Counted from the stretch's first letter, positions 8,806 to 17,600 are shown. The stretch: DNA of 64,000 bases from Nakamurella flavida (GCF_030811475.1 NZ_JAUSQV010000001.1:1178001-1242000); one strand, 5' to 3'. Numbers and translations are program-made. Notes: generated from the letters alone by a model not told the origin.

Positions 8806-9857
8806 TTCTCGCCCACCAGGATCGGGGCCGAGTCGGCCCAGCGCACCGCGACCCGGTCGCCCGGGCTCCAGGGGGCGGCACCGGCGGGCGGCGACGCCGA
8901 GAGCATGCCGTCGTCGTTGCGGCGGAGGCGGTAGTCGTAGCGCTCGCCGCTGAACCCGACGGAGACCACGGTGGCCAGCGCCTCCCGGGGATCGTCGGCT
9001 CCCGGGTCGTGCACGGTGACGGCCTCGGGCCGCAGCGCCACGGTGACCGCCGCACCCGGAGCCGCGTCGGCGGTCAGCACCGTGGGCCGCCCCAGCACGG
9101 CCACCCGGCCGGCGTCGTCGACCGTCCCGGACAGCAGGTTGGCCGCCCCGATGAAGTCGGCGGCGAAGGCGGTGCGCGGCGCGCGGTAGAGCTCCTCGGG
9201 GGTGCCCTGCTGCTCCAGCACCCCGCCGGCCAGCAGCACGACCCGGTCCGAGGTCGCGAGGGCCTCGGCCTGGTCGTGGGTGACGAAGACCATCGTGGTG
9301 CCGACCTGCTGCTGCAGCTCGCGGATCTCGTGGCGCATCTGCCGGCGCAGCTTGGCGTCCAGGTTGGACAGCGGTTCGTCGAGCAGCAGCACCTTGGGCC
9401 GGGTGACCAGCGCACGCGCGGTGGCCACCCGCTGCTGCTGCCCACCGGAGAGCTGCTTGGGGTACCGGTCGACGAACTCGCTCAGGCCGACCAACGACAG
9501 CACCTCCCGCACCCGTTCGGCCCGTTCGGCGCGCGGCACCTTGCGGGTGGTGAGTCCGTACTCCACGTTCTTGCCCACCGTCATGTGCGGGAACAGCGCG
9601 TACTGCTGGAACACCATCCCGGTGTCCCGCTTGTTCGGCGGGACATGGGTGACGTCGCGGTCGTCGATGAAGATCGAGCCGGTCATCGGTTCGTTGAAGC
9701 CGGCCAGTGCGGCCAGCAGGGTGGACTTGCCGCACCCGGACGGGCCCAGCACGGACACGAACTCCCCGGCCTCGACGGTGAACTCGTCCAGGTGCAGGAC
9801 GAGTTCACCGTTGTAGCCCAGCCGGAGGTCCTGGGCGTGGATGCGACCGGATGCCAT
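8802..9857 (-). CDS. ABC transporter ATPase, PotA/polyamine-opine type
   Basis: A 351-residue ATPase that energizes the adjacent permease pair. Walker A is GPSGCGKST at 38-46, the Q-loop lies in MVFQQYALFPH (about 81-91), the ABC signature LSGGQQQR at 136-143, Walker B VLLLDEP at 156-162, and the switch histidine in VFVTHDQ. The C-terminal third (about 235-351) is a TOBE-like regulatory domain, typical of PotA/FbpC/MalK-type subunits. The ATG abuts the binding-protein stop with a 1-nt TGATG overlap. Confidence 0.92.
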   Translation of the reverse strand: MASGRIHAQDLRLGYNGELVLHLDEFTVEAGEFVSVLGPSGCGKSTLLAALAGFNEPMTGSIFIDDRDVTHVPPNKRDTGMVFQQYALFPHMTVGKNVEYGLTTRKVPRAERAERVREVLSLVGLSEFVDRYPKQLSGGQQQRVATARALVTRPKVLLLDEPLSNLDAKLRRQMRHEIRELQQQVGTTMVFVTHDQAEALATSDRVVLLAGGVLEQQGTPEELYRAPRTAFAADFIGAANLLSGTVDDAGRVAVLGRPTVLTADAAPGAAVTVALRPEAVTVHDPGADDPREALATVVSVGFSGERYDYRLRRNDDGMLSASPPAGAAPWSPGDRVAVRWADSAPILVGEK

Positions 9858-11053
9858 CAGCCGAAGATCTCCTGCCAGCGGGCCTGCAGATCGGCCAGCT
9901 GCGGGGTGATGGTGGCGTAGTCGACCCAGACGAAGTCGTCGTAGGCGCCGGGCCCGCTCTTGATCTGATCGGTGAACGACGCCGGGTAGACGTTGGTGTC
10001 GTTGGATGCGGCGTAGTAGGTGCCTTCGGAGAAGGTGGGCTGGTACTGCGCCGAGGCCAGGTAGTCCAGGAAGGCGTAGGCCAGATCGGTGTGCTCGCTG
10101 CCGCTGGTGGTGAAGAAGGACGTCAGCGCGCCCACCGAGCCCGAGGCGGGGTAGGCGAATCCGATGGGCTCACCGTTGTTCTGCTGCACGAAGGCGCGCC
10201 CGTCCCAGTGGGCGGCGATCCAGGCGTCCCCGTTGACCAGGGCGGTCTCCACCGAGGTGCCGTCCGCCGGGAAGACGGACGCGCAGTCGGCCAGTTTCTG
10301 CAACTGGGCGAACGCGGCGTCCACGTCGGCGGGGTTCGTGATCGAGCCGCCGGCCTCGTTGATCAGACCGGCCATGAACTCGACCCCGGTGTTGAAGGTC
10401 AACGGGGAGACCGCGACGTGGCCGCACAGCTCGGGGCGGAACAGGTCCGTCCAGTCGGTCGGCGGATCGGTGATCTTGTCGGTGCGGTAGGCGATCCCGG
10501 TCGACCCGACGGTGAGCGGGACCCCGTACTGCACGCCGTCCACGGTGCTCTGCGCGACCAGCGTGGGGTTGAGGTCGGCGAACTCGGCCACCCGGGCGGT
10601 GTCCAGCGGCTGCACGACACCCGCGGCCACGGCGTTCGGGATGACGTTGGGGGTGAAGGCGACCAGGTCGTACGGCGGCGTCCCGCCGGACGCGGACCGC
10701 AGGGCGGTCAGCCAGTCGGCGGGGCCGCCGGGCACGAGCTCGACGTTCGCGCCGGTGGCCTGCTCGAAGGGCTCGACGAAGGCCTTGGAGAACGAGTCGC
10801 CCCAGGAACCGGCGTAGGCGGCGATGGTCAGGGTCTGCCCGGTGAAGTCGGCCGAACCGGCCGCAGCCGAGCCGGTCGCGGCGGACGAGCCGGCGGCGGC
10901 CGGATCGGACGTGCCGGGGGCGCTACTGGCGGCGCCGCCGGCCGCGCCGGTGCTGCTGGTGGAGTCCGAGCCGCCGAAAGCGCAGCCGGCCAGGGCCAGC
11001 GACAGCGCGGAGACGGTCAGGACGAGCCGGGTGGCTGCTGAGGGTCGGGACAT
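9857..11053 (-). CDS. Extracellular solute-binding lipoprotein, PotD/polyamine type
   Basis: A 398-residue lipoprotein. The signal peptide ends in the lipobox LAGC with Cys24, and a Ser/Ala/Gly-rich flexible linker follows (25-70). The mature domain begins GQTLTIAAYAGSWGDSFSKAF, the pattern of family-1 periplasmic binding proteins for polyamines and opines, and ends DLQARWQEIFG. It is anchored in the membrane outer face and delivers the solute to the permease pair. A GTG two codons upstream of the chosen ATG is an equally possible start. The gene follows the amidase stop by 2 nt. Confidence 0.88.
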   Translation of the reverse strand: MSRPSAATRLVLTVSALSLALAGCAFGGSDSTSSTGAAGGAASSAPGTSDPAAAGSSAATGSAAAGSADFTGQTLTIAAYAGSWGDSFSKAFVEPFEQATGANVELVPGGPADWLTALRSASGGTPPYDLVAFTPNVIPNAVAAGVVQPLDTARVAEFADLNPTLVAQSTVDGVQYGVPLTVGSTGIAYRTDKITDPPTDWTDLFRPELCGHVAVSPLTFNTGVEFMAGLINEAGGSITNPADVDAAFAQLQKLADCASVFPADGTSVETALVNGDAWIAAHWDGRAFVQQNNGEPIGFAYPASGSVGALTSFFTTSGSEHTDLAYAFLDYLASAQYQPTFSEGTYYAASNDTNVYPASFTDQIKSGPGAYDDFVWVDYATITPQLADLQARWQEIFG

Positions 11054-11055
11054 GG

Positions 11056-12534
11056 TCACTCTCCGGGGAGGGGGGCTGATCCGGACGCCGCGGCGACCGG
11101 GAGGGGGGCGGTACGGGTGTCGGGACATCGCTCCGGCCAGCGGTACGCGGCCTCCAGGTCGCGTCCGAGTTGCAGGAGGAGGGACTCGGCGAAGGGTTCG
11201 GCGAAGAGCTGCACGCCGATGGGCAGGCCGTCCTCGTCGACGTGGGTGGGCAGCGAGATCGCCGGTGAGCCCAGCACGCTGGGCACGGTGGTGAACGCGA
11301 GGGTCTGCTCGTAGACCCGGCAGTCGCGGGACGGGCCCCGGTCCAGCAGCTCGGCCCGGACCACACCGATGGCGGGGACCCGGGTGGCCGTGGTGGGCGT
11401 GACGACCACGTCCACCCGGTCGAACAGGTGGTGCAGGATCTCCCGGGCCAGCCGCTGGAACAGCTGCACCTCCTGCAGGTAGCTGCCCGCGTCGATGCCG
11501 CGGCCCCTCTCCAGGGCCCGCCGGACGTGCGCGGGGAGCAGCTCCGGGTGGTCGGCCGGGGTCAGCCCGAGCCACGCCGGGATGATCGTCCGCGGGTAGA
11601 TGTCCATCACCTCGGCCATCGCCTCGATCGGGTCGAGGTCCACCACCTCGTGCCCCTGGGCGCGCAGCCGGTCGGCCACGTCCAACGCCGCGGCGGCACA
11701 GGCCGGGTCGACGGGGATCGACGGGTCCAGCGCCCGGGTGATCACACCGACCCGCACCAGCGGGGTCGGGGCCTCCAGTGCGCGGGTGAGATCGGGTGCG
11801 GCCTGCGCCTGCCGGGCCCAGGCGTACCGGTCGACCTGCGCGAGCTGGGTGTACACCGCCGCGGTGTCGGCGATGGTGCGGGTCAGCGCGCCCTCGACGG
11901 AGCCCCCGGCCCAGCCCTGGACGCGGGTGGGCAACAGACCGCGGCTCGGCTTGAGCCCGATGACGCCGCAGAACGCCGCGGGGACCCGGATGGACCCGCC
12001 GCCGTCACTGCCGAGTGCCACCGGGACCAGGCCGGCGGCGACCGCGGCGGCCGACCCGCCGCTGGACCCACCGGGCGAGCGGTCCAGGTCCCAGGGGTTG
12101 CGGGTGATCCCCCACCGGTCGCTCTCGCAGGAGGTGGTCATGCCCAGTTCGGGGGAGGCCGCCCGGCCGATCTGCACCAGTCCGGCCGACGTCGCCGCGG
12201 TGACCAGCAGGTCGGTCTGCTGCGCCGGGGTCTCGTCGTAGGCCAGGGAGGAGTGCGTCGCCGGCTGGCCGGCGACGGAGAAGAGGTCCTTGACCGTCAT
12301 CGGGACGCCGGCCAGCGGCGGCGGCGGGCCACCCCCGTCCAGCTGCGCGTCGATGCGGGCGGCATCGGCCAGGGTCTGCTCGTCGTCCCGCCACACGATG
12401 GCGTGCACGGCCCGGTCGTTCTCGTCGATCCGGTCGAGGAAGTGCTCGGCCACCGCCGTGGCGGACACCCGACGGGTGCGCACCATCTCGGCGACCGCGG
12501 TCACCGAGATAAATGCTGGTAGATACTTCGCCAT
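11056..12534 (-). CDS. Amidase-signature family hydrolase
   Basis: A 492-residue amidase with the full Ser-cisSer-Lys triad: Lys82 in MTVKDLF, cis-Ser157 in the glycine/serine loop SPGGSSGGSAAAVAAG, and nucleophile Ser181 in GSDGGGSIRVPAAFCG. The spacing of 24 between the serines fits the family. It should hydrolyse a carboxamide. As the first gene of the transporter-hydantoinase operon, it may process the ring-opened product or the imported amide. The ATG at 12534 was chosen; a TATGTT -10-like box lies only 6 nt before it and a GGAGGAGGG purine run lies further upstream, so it may be leaderless. The exact substrate is unknown. Confidence 0.87.
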   Translation of the reverse strand: MAKYLPAFISVTAVAEMVRTRRVSATAVAEHFLDRIDENDRAVHAIVWRDDEQTLADAARIDAQLDGGGPPPPLAGVPMTVKDLFSVAGQPATHSSLAYDETPAQQTDLLVTAATSAGLVQIGRAASPELGMTTSCESDRWGITRNPWDLDRSPGGSSGGSAAAVAAGLVPVALGSDGGGSIRVPAAFCGVIGLKPSRGLLPTRVQGWAGGSVEGALTRTIADTAAVYTQLAQVDRYAWARQAQAAPDLTRALEAPTPLVRVGVITRALDPSIPVDPACAAAALDVADRLRAQGHEVVDLDPIEAMAEVMDIYPRTIIPAWLGLTPADHPELLPAHVRRALERGRGIDAGSYLQEVQLFQRLAREILHHLFDRVDVVVTPTTATRVPAIGVVRAELLDRGPSRDCRVYEQTLAFTTVPSVLGSPAISLPTHVDEDGLPIGVQLFAEPFAESLLLQLGRDLEAAYRWPERCPDTRTAPLPVAAASGSAPLPGE

Positions 12535-12540
12535 GGGCAG

Positions 12541-12546
12541 AACATA
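12541..12546 (-). promoter_or_regulatory. Candidate -10 box of the amidase operon
   Basis: On the minus strand TATGTT lies 6 nt before the amidase ATG, a spacing that would give a leaderless or nearly leaderless transcript. It overlaps the only Shine-Dalgarno-like run (GGAGGAGGG, about 12547-12555), so either reading is possible. Confidence 0.3.
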
Positions 12547-12653
12547 CCCTCCTCCCAGCATCCTCCGAGGCCATCCCGATGCGTATCGGCACCTGCGCGG
12601 AGCTGCACGGGTCGTTCGGATCGATCATGGCGGGGATCACACACTCCGGCGGT

Positions 12654-12659
12654 TATAGT
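12654..12659 (+). promoter_or_regulatory. Candidate -10 box of the MocR-like regulator gene
   Basis: TATAGT lies 10 nt before the ATG at 12670 with no ribosome site between, which suggests a leaderless transcript starting at or very near the ATG. No clear -35 is visible. Confidence 0.4.
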
Positions 12660-12669
12660 TCGCGACGAT

Positions 12670-14091
12670 ATGAGCGCCCCCGCGACAGTTCCCCCACCGG
12701 GCGACACCGAACCGCCCCCCGACGCGGCGATCGCGCGCCTGCTCGCCGACGTGCGCGGGTTGCAGGCCCGCGAGCTGACCGAGGTCGTGGCCCGGCGGAT
12801 CGAGTCGGGCGCCCTCACAGCGGGCAGCCGCCTGCCGACCATCCGCGACCTCGCGGCCGCCTCGGGGGCGAGTGTGTCCGCGGTGGCGGCGGCCTGGTCG
12901 CGGCTCGGTGAGCGCGGCCTGATCAGGACCCGGCGTCGCGGTGGCACCGTCGTCGTCGGACCGCCGTCGGCCACGCCGACGCCGCCCGTCCCCACCTCCG
13001 CGGCGGCCCCGCGCCCGTTCCACGGCTGGGCGGCGGTCGACCTGTCCTCGGCCCACCCCGCCGCCGAGCACCTCCCGGACCTGCGCCGCGCCTTCGAGTC
13101 CAGTCTCGGGGAGCCGCGCACCCATGCCCTGCAACGCGAGCACATCACCGAGCTGCTCCGGGCCACCGTCGCCGACGGCTGGCCCTTCCCGGCCGAGGCG
13201 TGGACGACGGTGTCCGGCTCCGGGGAGGCCACCCTGATGACGTGCGAGGCGGCCACTCCCCCGGGCGGACTGGTGGCCGTGCAGGAGCCGACGACCCCGG
13301 GCACGGTCGCGAACCTGCGCTCCCTCGGGTACGCCACCATCGGCGTCGCGGCCGATCCGGACGGCCCCCGGGAGGATTCCCTGGCCGCCGCCCTGGACGC
13401 CGGCGCCCGCACGTTCCTCCACCAACCGCGGGGCACGCTGAGCGTGCACACCCGGCTGACCACGGAACGGTCGGCGGCACTGGCCGACGTCATCCTCACC
13501 CGGGCCCCCGACACCTGGGTCGTCGAGGAGGACGTCGCGGGTGGGATCGCTGCCGCCGCGGGGGATCCCACGCTCGCCGGGGTGCTCCCGGACCGGGTGG
13601 TCAGGTTGACGTCCTACTGCCGCGCCTTCGGCATCGACCTGCGCACGACGGTGATCGGCGGCGCCCGGGACGTGGTGGACCGGGTGCGGGAACTCCGCAG
13701 TCACGGCATCGTCGCGCAGAGCCGGATCCTGCAGAACGCCCTCGCGTACATGCTGCGCGACCCCCGCGCCCTGGCGGCCGTGGACCACGCGGCCGGCGAG
13801 CACGCCGGCCGGGCCGCCGCGCTGCGTGCCGCCCTGGATCGGCACGGCGTGCCGAGCTGGAGCCCCCCGGGCGACCTGCTCGTCTGGCTGCCGGCACGCG
13901 ACGAGGGGCAGGCGCTGGCCGAGCTGGCCGCCGCCGGCATCAACCTCGTGCCCGCGTCGCGCACCTTCGTCACGGCGCCGGCGCGACCGCTCCTGCGGGT
14001 CGCCACCCCCCAGCTCCCGGGAGCGGTCAGGATGCCCGAGCTCGCCGAACTGCTCGTCGCGGCGGGCCGGGACGGCGTCGTCGACGCCTGA
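12670..14091 (+). CDS. MocR-like GntR-family regulator with degenerate aminotransferase domain
   Basis: A 473-residue two-domain protein. Residues about 35-105 form a GntR winged helix (LTAGSRLPTIRDLAAASGAS...GLIRTRRRGGTVV). The rest is a fold-type-I aminotransferase-like domain. In MocR proteins the PLP Schiff-base lysine lies in a GSFSKTLAP-like motif; the aligned segment here is TSYCRAFGI, with Arg318 in the lysine position, and the usual DDYDGEF motif is replaced by EEDVAGGI. PLP binding is therefore doubtful. It is divergent from the amidase/ABC/hydantoinase operon and is its likely regulator. The effector is unknown. Confidence 0.82.
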   Translation: MSAPATVPPPGDTEPPPDAAIARLLADVRGLQARELTEVVARRIESGALTAGSRLPTIRDLAAASGASVSAVAAAWSRLGERGLIRTRRRGGTVVVGPPSATPTPPVPTSAAAPRPFHGWAAVDLSSAHPAAEHLPDLRRAFESSLGEPRTHALQREHITELLRATVADGWPFPAEAWTTVSGSGEATLMTCEAATPPGGLVAVQEPTTPGTVANLRSLGYATIGVAADPDGPREDSLAAALDAGARTFLHQPRGTLSVHTRLTTERSAALADVILTRAPDTWVVEEDVAGGIAAAAGDPTLAGVLPDRVVRLTSYCRAFGIDLRTTVIGGARDVVDRVRELRSHGIVAQSRILQNALAYMLRDPRALAAVDHAAGEHAGRAAALRAALDRHGVPSWSPPGDLLVWLPARDEGQALAELAAAGINLVPASRTFVTAPARPLLRVATPQLPGAVRMPELAELLVAAGRDGVVDA

Positions 14092-14100
14092 GCGGGTCGG

Positions 14101-15465
14101 TCAGCCCGGCGGTACCGTGCGGAGCACCTCGCCGAGCACGGCCAGGCCCCGGGTCAGCGCGGCCCGATCCGGTCCGGCCCACCCCACGACGAGACCCGCA
14201 GGTGCATCGGGACTCTCCGGTCGCAGGGTGTGCCGTCCCAGACCGTCGACGACGACCCCCCGCTCGAGAGCCACTGCCCGCACGGAGGTCTCGTCGGCCC
14301 GGTCGAGCAGCGGCACGACGAGATGCGCCCCGGCGGCATCGCCGAGCGTGTGGTGTCCGGCGGCGATCACCGTGTCCCGGACCAGCTCCCGCCGCACGGA
14401 CAGTTCGCGGGTCAACCGGCGCAGGTGACGGGACAGGTCGCCGTGCGCGGCCATCGCGGCGACCACCCGCTGCCCGGCCCGTGACGGCCGCGTCCCGGTC
14501 GCGGTCCGGACGGCCAGCAGTCGATCACGCACGCCGGGCGGGGCCACCAGCCAGCCCACCCCGAGGGTGGGGGTCAGCACCTTGGAGGTGGTGCCCAGCA
14601 GGACGACCACATCGGGGCCGAGGGACGCGAGCAGCGGGAGCGGGGCGACGTCGTACCGGAGCTCGCCGTCGTAGTCGTCCTCCAGGACGAGCAGTCCCTC
14701 GGCCCGCGCCCGCTCGACCAGGGCGACGCGCCGCGCGGCGGGCAGCCGTCCGCCGAGGGGGAACTGGTGGGCGGGGGTGCAGCAGACGGCGGCCAGGCCG
14801 GCGGGGATCTCGTCGACCACCAGCCCGTCGCCGTCCACCCGGAGCGGCACCAGCCGGGCGCCGGTGCCGCGGAGCGCCTCGGCGGACCGCCGGTAGCCCG
14901 GATCCTCCACCCCGACACGGGATCCGGGCGGGAGCAGCCGGGCGACCTCGGCGGCACCGGCCGAGGTGCCCGTGGTGCCCAGCACGTCGGCGGGGTCGGC
15001 CGCCAGGCCGCGGGCCCGCAGGAAGTGCTCGACGACGGCCGTCCGGAACGCCGGGGCGCCGGCGGCCGACCAGGTCCCGTCCGGCGGCTCGTCACCGGCG
15101 GCCCGCCAGGCCCGCCGCCACACGGCCCGGTCGAGCACCTCCAGGCACGGGGCCCCGGGGCGCAGGTCGATCGTCGGCGCGAACGGCAGGTCCGCGGGCG
15201 ACGACCGGGCGATCGGGACGGCCCCGGCCGCCCCGACCACGAACGACCCGACACCCCGCCGCCCCTCCAGCCAGCCCTCGGCCAGCAGCTGGTCGTAGGC
15301 GGCGGCGGTGACCGTCCGACTGACGCCGAGGGCGGTGGCCAGCTCCCGGGTCGAGGGCAACCGGTCCCCGGTGCGCACGGTCGGCGACGAGCGCAGGGCG
15401 GCAGCGACCTGGACGGCGAGCGGCACACCCGTCGAGCGGTCCAGCACGATCGGCGGTTGCTGCAC
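14101..15465 (-). CDS. MocR/PdxR-type PLP-dependent transcriptional regulator
   Basis: A 454-residue regulator with an N-terminal GntR winged helix (about 10-78; GDRLPSTRELATALGVSRTVT) and a complete aminotransferase-like domain. The PLP lysine is Lys295 in GTTSKVLTPTLG, and the pyridine-nitrogen region EDDYDGELRY is intact, unlike the neighbouring MocR-like protein. The GTG start at 15465 follows a GGAAGGAG ribosome site. It is divergent from a flavin split-barrel protein related to pyridoxamine-phosphate oxidase, an arrangement typical of MocR regulators acting on the adjacent gene. A role in B6 metabolism (PdxR-like) is plausible but not shown, since pdxS/pdxT are not in the window. Confidence 0.85.
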   Translation of the reverse strand: MQQPPIVLDRSTGVPLAVQVAAALRSSPTVRTGDRLPSTRELATALGVSRTVTAAAYDQLLAEGWLEGRRGVGSFVVGAAGAVPIARSSPADLPFAPTIDLRPGAPCLEVLDRAVWRRAWRAAGDEPPDGTWSAAGAPAFRTAVVEHFLRARGLAADPADVLGTTGTSAGAAEVARLLPPGSRVGVEDPGYRRSAEALRGTGARLVPLRVDGDGLVVDEIPAGLAAVCCTPAHQFPLGGRLPAARRVALVERARAEGLLVLEDDYDGELRYDVAPLPLLASLGPDVVVLLGTTSKVLTPTLGVGWLVAPPGVRDRLLAVRTATGTRPSRAGQRVVAAMAAHGDLSRHLRRLTRELSVRRELVRDTVIAAGHHTLGDAAGAHLVVPLLDRADETSVRAVALERGVVVDGLGRHTLRPESPDAPAGLVVGWAGPDRAALTRGLAVLGEVLRTVPPG

Positions 15466-15568
15466 CGCGCTCCTTCCGTCACCAACCCGGTGGCCGGCTC
15501 CGGTGGCCTGGTGAAACGGCGGCGGATTGGCTCTCCCAGGATGCCACGGCCCCGGGCAGGCTGCACCG

Positions 15569-16228
15569 GTGACCACCCTTCCGCTCTCCCCCACCGACCG
15601 ATCCACCGTGCACCGCGGCGCCCGCCGCGCCCGGACCGACCGCGCCGATCTGTACGCCGTCCTGGACGCCGGCCTGATCGGGCATCTCGGCATGACTCTG
15701 GACGCCGGTCCGCTGGTCATCCCCACCGGCTACGGCCGGGACGGCGAGACCCTGTACCTGCACGGCTCTTCCGGCGCGGCCTCGCTGCGGGCCGCGGCCG
15801 CCGGGACGCCGGTGTGCTTCACCGTCACCCAGGTGGACGGCATCGTCTACAGCCGTTCGGCGTTCCACCACTCGATGAACTACCGGTGCGCCGTCGTCCA
15901 GGGGATGGCCCGGCCGGTGACCGATCCGGACGATCGGTGGCACGGCCTGGGAGTGCTCACCGAGCACCTGGCTCCCGGTTCGTGGACGGCGACCCGGCAG
16001 CCGGACCGCCGGGAGCTGGCCGCCACGGCCGTCCTGGCCCTGGACCTGGCCGAGGCGAGCGTGAAGATCCGCACCGGACCCCCCGGGGAGGACGAGCGCG
16101 ACCTGGCCCCGGGCGCACCGCCGGTGTGGGCGGGGGTACTGCCGCTGACCACCGCGTGGGGCACGCCCGAGCCCTGCCCGTTGTTGGCCGTCGGGGTGGC
16201 GGTCCCGGACCGGATCACCCGCCGCTGA
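15569..16228 (+). CDS. Pyridoxamine 5'-phosphate oxidase-related FMN-binding protein
   Basis: This 219-residue protein has the split-barrel flavin-reductase/PNPOx fold: an N-terminal RADLYAVLDAGLIGHLGM strand-helix, GYGRDGETLYLHGSSGAASLR (flavin phosphate-binding region), then HHSMNYRCAVVQGMARPV and a C-terminal barrel. The family (PF12900-like, MSMEG-type) is often annotated as a nitroimidazole-resistance or F420/FMN-binding protein, so the cofactor is uncertain. The GTG at 15569 was preferred because the initial residues upstream resemble intergenic sequence. It starts 103 nt from the divergent MocR/PdxR gene, its probable regulator. Confidence 0.78.
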   Translation: MTTLPLSPTDRSTVHRGARRARTDRADLYAVLDAGLIGHLGMTLDAGPLVIPTGYGRDGETLYLHGSSGAASLRAAAAGTPVCFTVTQVDGIVYSRSAFHHSMNYRCAVVQGMARPVTDPDDRWHGLGVLTEHLAPGSWTATRQPDRRELAATAVLALDLAEASVKIRTGPPGEDERDLAPGAPPVWAGVLPLTTAWGTPEPCPLLAVGVAVPDRITRR

Positions 16229-16323
16229 CCCGCAGACCCTCCGAGCCCTCTGTCACCGGTGGTGGCGGTGCGTCACACTGCACGCATGCCCCAGCCCCGC
16301 CACCGGCCGCCGGTCCTGCTGCC

Positions 16324-17559
16324 GTGATCGACTCCTGGACGGCCATCGTGCTGGTCCCCCTGGCCGTGGTGCTGGCTCCGCTGCTGGCCACCCTCGTCGG
16401 GCGGGTGGTGCGGGTACCGCTGGTGGTCTTCGAGATCGGTCTCGGCATCCTCATCGGGCCGGCCGTGCTCGGCTGGGCGCCCGTGGACGGGTTCACCGCC
16501 GACCTCGCCGACCTCGGGGTGGCCATGCTCTTCTTCCTGGCGGGCACGGAGATCGACTTCCGGCAGATCAACGGCCGGCCGCTGCGCCGGTCGATCGCGG
16601 GATGGCTGCTCGCGGTGGTGCTGACCGTCGCGATCGGCGTGGTCGCCGCCCCCGACCCGGTGGCCGGGGTGTACCTGGGCGTGGCGTTGACCAGTACCGC
16701 CCTGGGGGCACTGATCCCCCTGCTCCGGGACGCCGGCGAGCTGCGCACCCGGTTCGGCACCGCGGTGGTGGCGGTCGGTGCGGTCGGCGAGTTCGGGCCG
16801 CTGATCGCGATCTCGGTGTTCCTGTCCGGACGCAATCCCGGGAAGGCCGCGATCGTCCTGCTCGCCTTCGTCGCGGTCACCGCGCTGGCCATCGCCATGG
16901 CGGCGAAGGGCACACACCTGCGGGTGCACCGGCTGATCACCGCCACCCTGCACACCAGCGGCCAGTTCGCGGTCCGGTTGGTCATCCTGGTGCTGGCCGT
17001 GCTGGCCGGACTGAGCCTCGCCCTGGGCCTGGACATGCTGCTCGGTGCGTTCGCGGCCGGGGTGCTCATGCGGTTGGTGCTGCGGAACGCGACGCCGGCG
17101 GACGCGGAGTCGGTGGAGAGCAAGCTCGAGGGCCTCGGGTTCGGGTTGCTGGTGCCGATCTTCTTCGTGCACACCGGCATGACGTTCGATCTGACCGCCC
17201 TGCTCGGCGACGGCCGGGCCCTGGTCCTGCTCCCGGTGTTCGTGCTGGTCATGCTGGTGATCCGCGGAGGATCCGGCCTGCTGTCGGCACCGAAGGGAGC
17301 GGCGCGCACCGACCGGGCCGCGCTGGCCCTGCTGACCGCGACCGGTCTGCCCATCATCATCGCGGTCACCGGCATCGGGGTGGAGCGTGGTGAGCTGACC
17401 GGTTCGCTGGCCGCGTCGCTGGTCGGCGCCGGCATCATCTCGGTCCTGCTGTTCCCCCTCCTCGGCCTGCTCGCCCACGCCCGCGCCCCCGTCACCGACG
17501 AGGCCGCCACCGGCCCGGCCCCAGCCGACATCGACCGGTCGAACGACCCGGAGGGCTGA
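16324..17559 (+). CDS. Cation/proton antiporter (CPA2, Kef/NapA-like membrane domain)
   Basis: A 411-residue membrane protein with about 12 predicted helices and no C-terminal TrkA-N domain. The CPA signature is seen in VPLVVFEIGLGILIGP, DLGVAMLFFLAGTEIDF and VAVGAVGEFGPLIAIS, where acidic residues in membrane helices would carry cation and proton. It probably exchanges Na+ or K+ for H+. The GTG at 16324 has no strong ribosome site, so the start is uncertain; a 13-codon open stretch overlaps it but looks incidental. The C-terminal 20 residues are hydrophilic. Confidence 0.83.
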   Translation: MIDSWTAIVLVPLAVVLAPLLATLVGRVVRVPLVVFEIGLGILIGPAVLGWAPVDGFTADLADLGVAMLFFLAGTEIDFRQINGRPLRRSIAGWLLAVVLTVAIGVVAAPDPVAGVYLGVALTSTALGALIPLLRDAGELRTRFGTAVVAVGAVGEFGPLIAISVFLSGRNPGKAAIVLLAFVAVTALAIAMAAKGTHLRVHRLITATLHTSGQFAVRLVILVLAVLAGLSLALGLDMLLGAFAAGVLMRLVLRNATPADAESVESKLEGLGFGLLVPIFFVHTGMTFDLTALLGDGRALVLLPVFVLVMLVIRGGSGLLSAPKGAARTDRAALALLTATGLPIIIAVTGIGVERGELTGSLAASLVGAGIISVLLFPLLGLLAHARAPVTDEAATGPAPADIDRSNDPEG

Positions 17560-17562
17560 GCC

Positions 17563-17586
17563 GGTCGGGCGGTCGGGCGGTCGGGC
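17563..17586. repeat. Three tandem copies of an 8-bp unit
   Basis: GGTCGGGC occurs three times head to tail in the short gap between the convergent antiporter and septum-formation genes. It looks like slippage-prone intergenic sequence; no clear terminator stem is formed. Confidence 0.6.
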
Positions 17587-17600
17587 GGGGTCAGGACGGG

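Noticed and set aside
14767-16323. Long in-frame extension upstream of the antiporter.
   Set aside because: The extension runs opposite the MocR/PdxR gene and over the flavoprotein gene in another frame, and has no conserved features. The membrane protein proper begins near 16324.
16286-16327. A 13-codon open frame overlapping the antiporter start, possibly a leader peptide.
   Set aside because: It has no ribosome site or regulatory codon run, and Pro/Arg content is typical of random GC-rich sequence.
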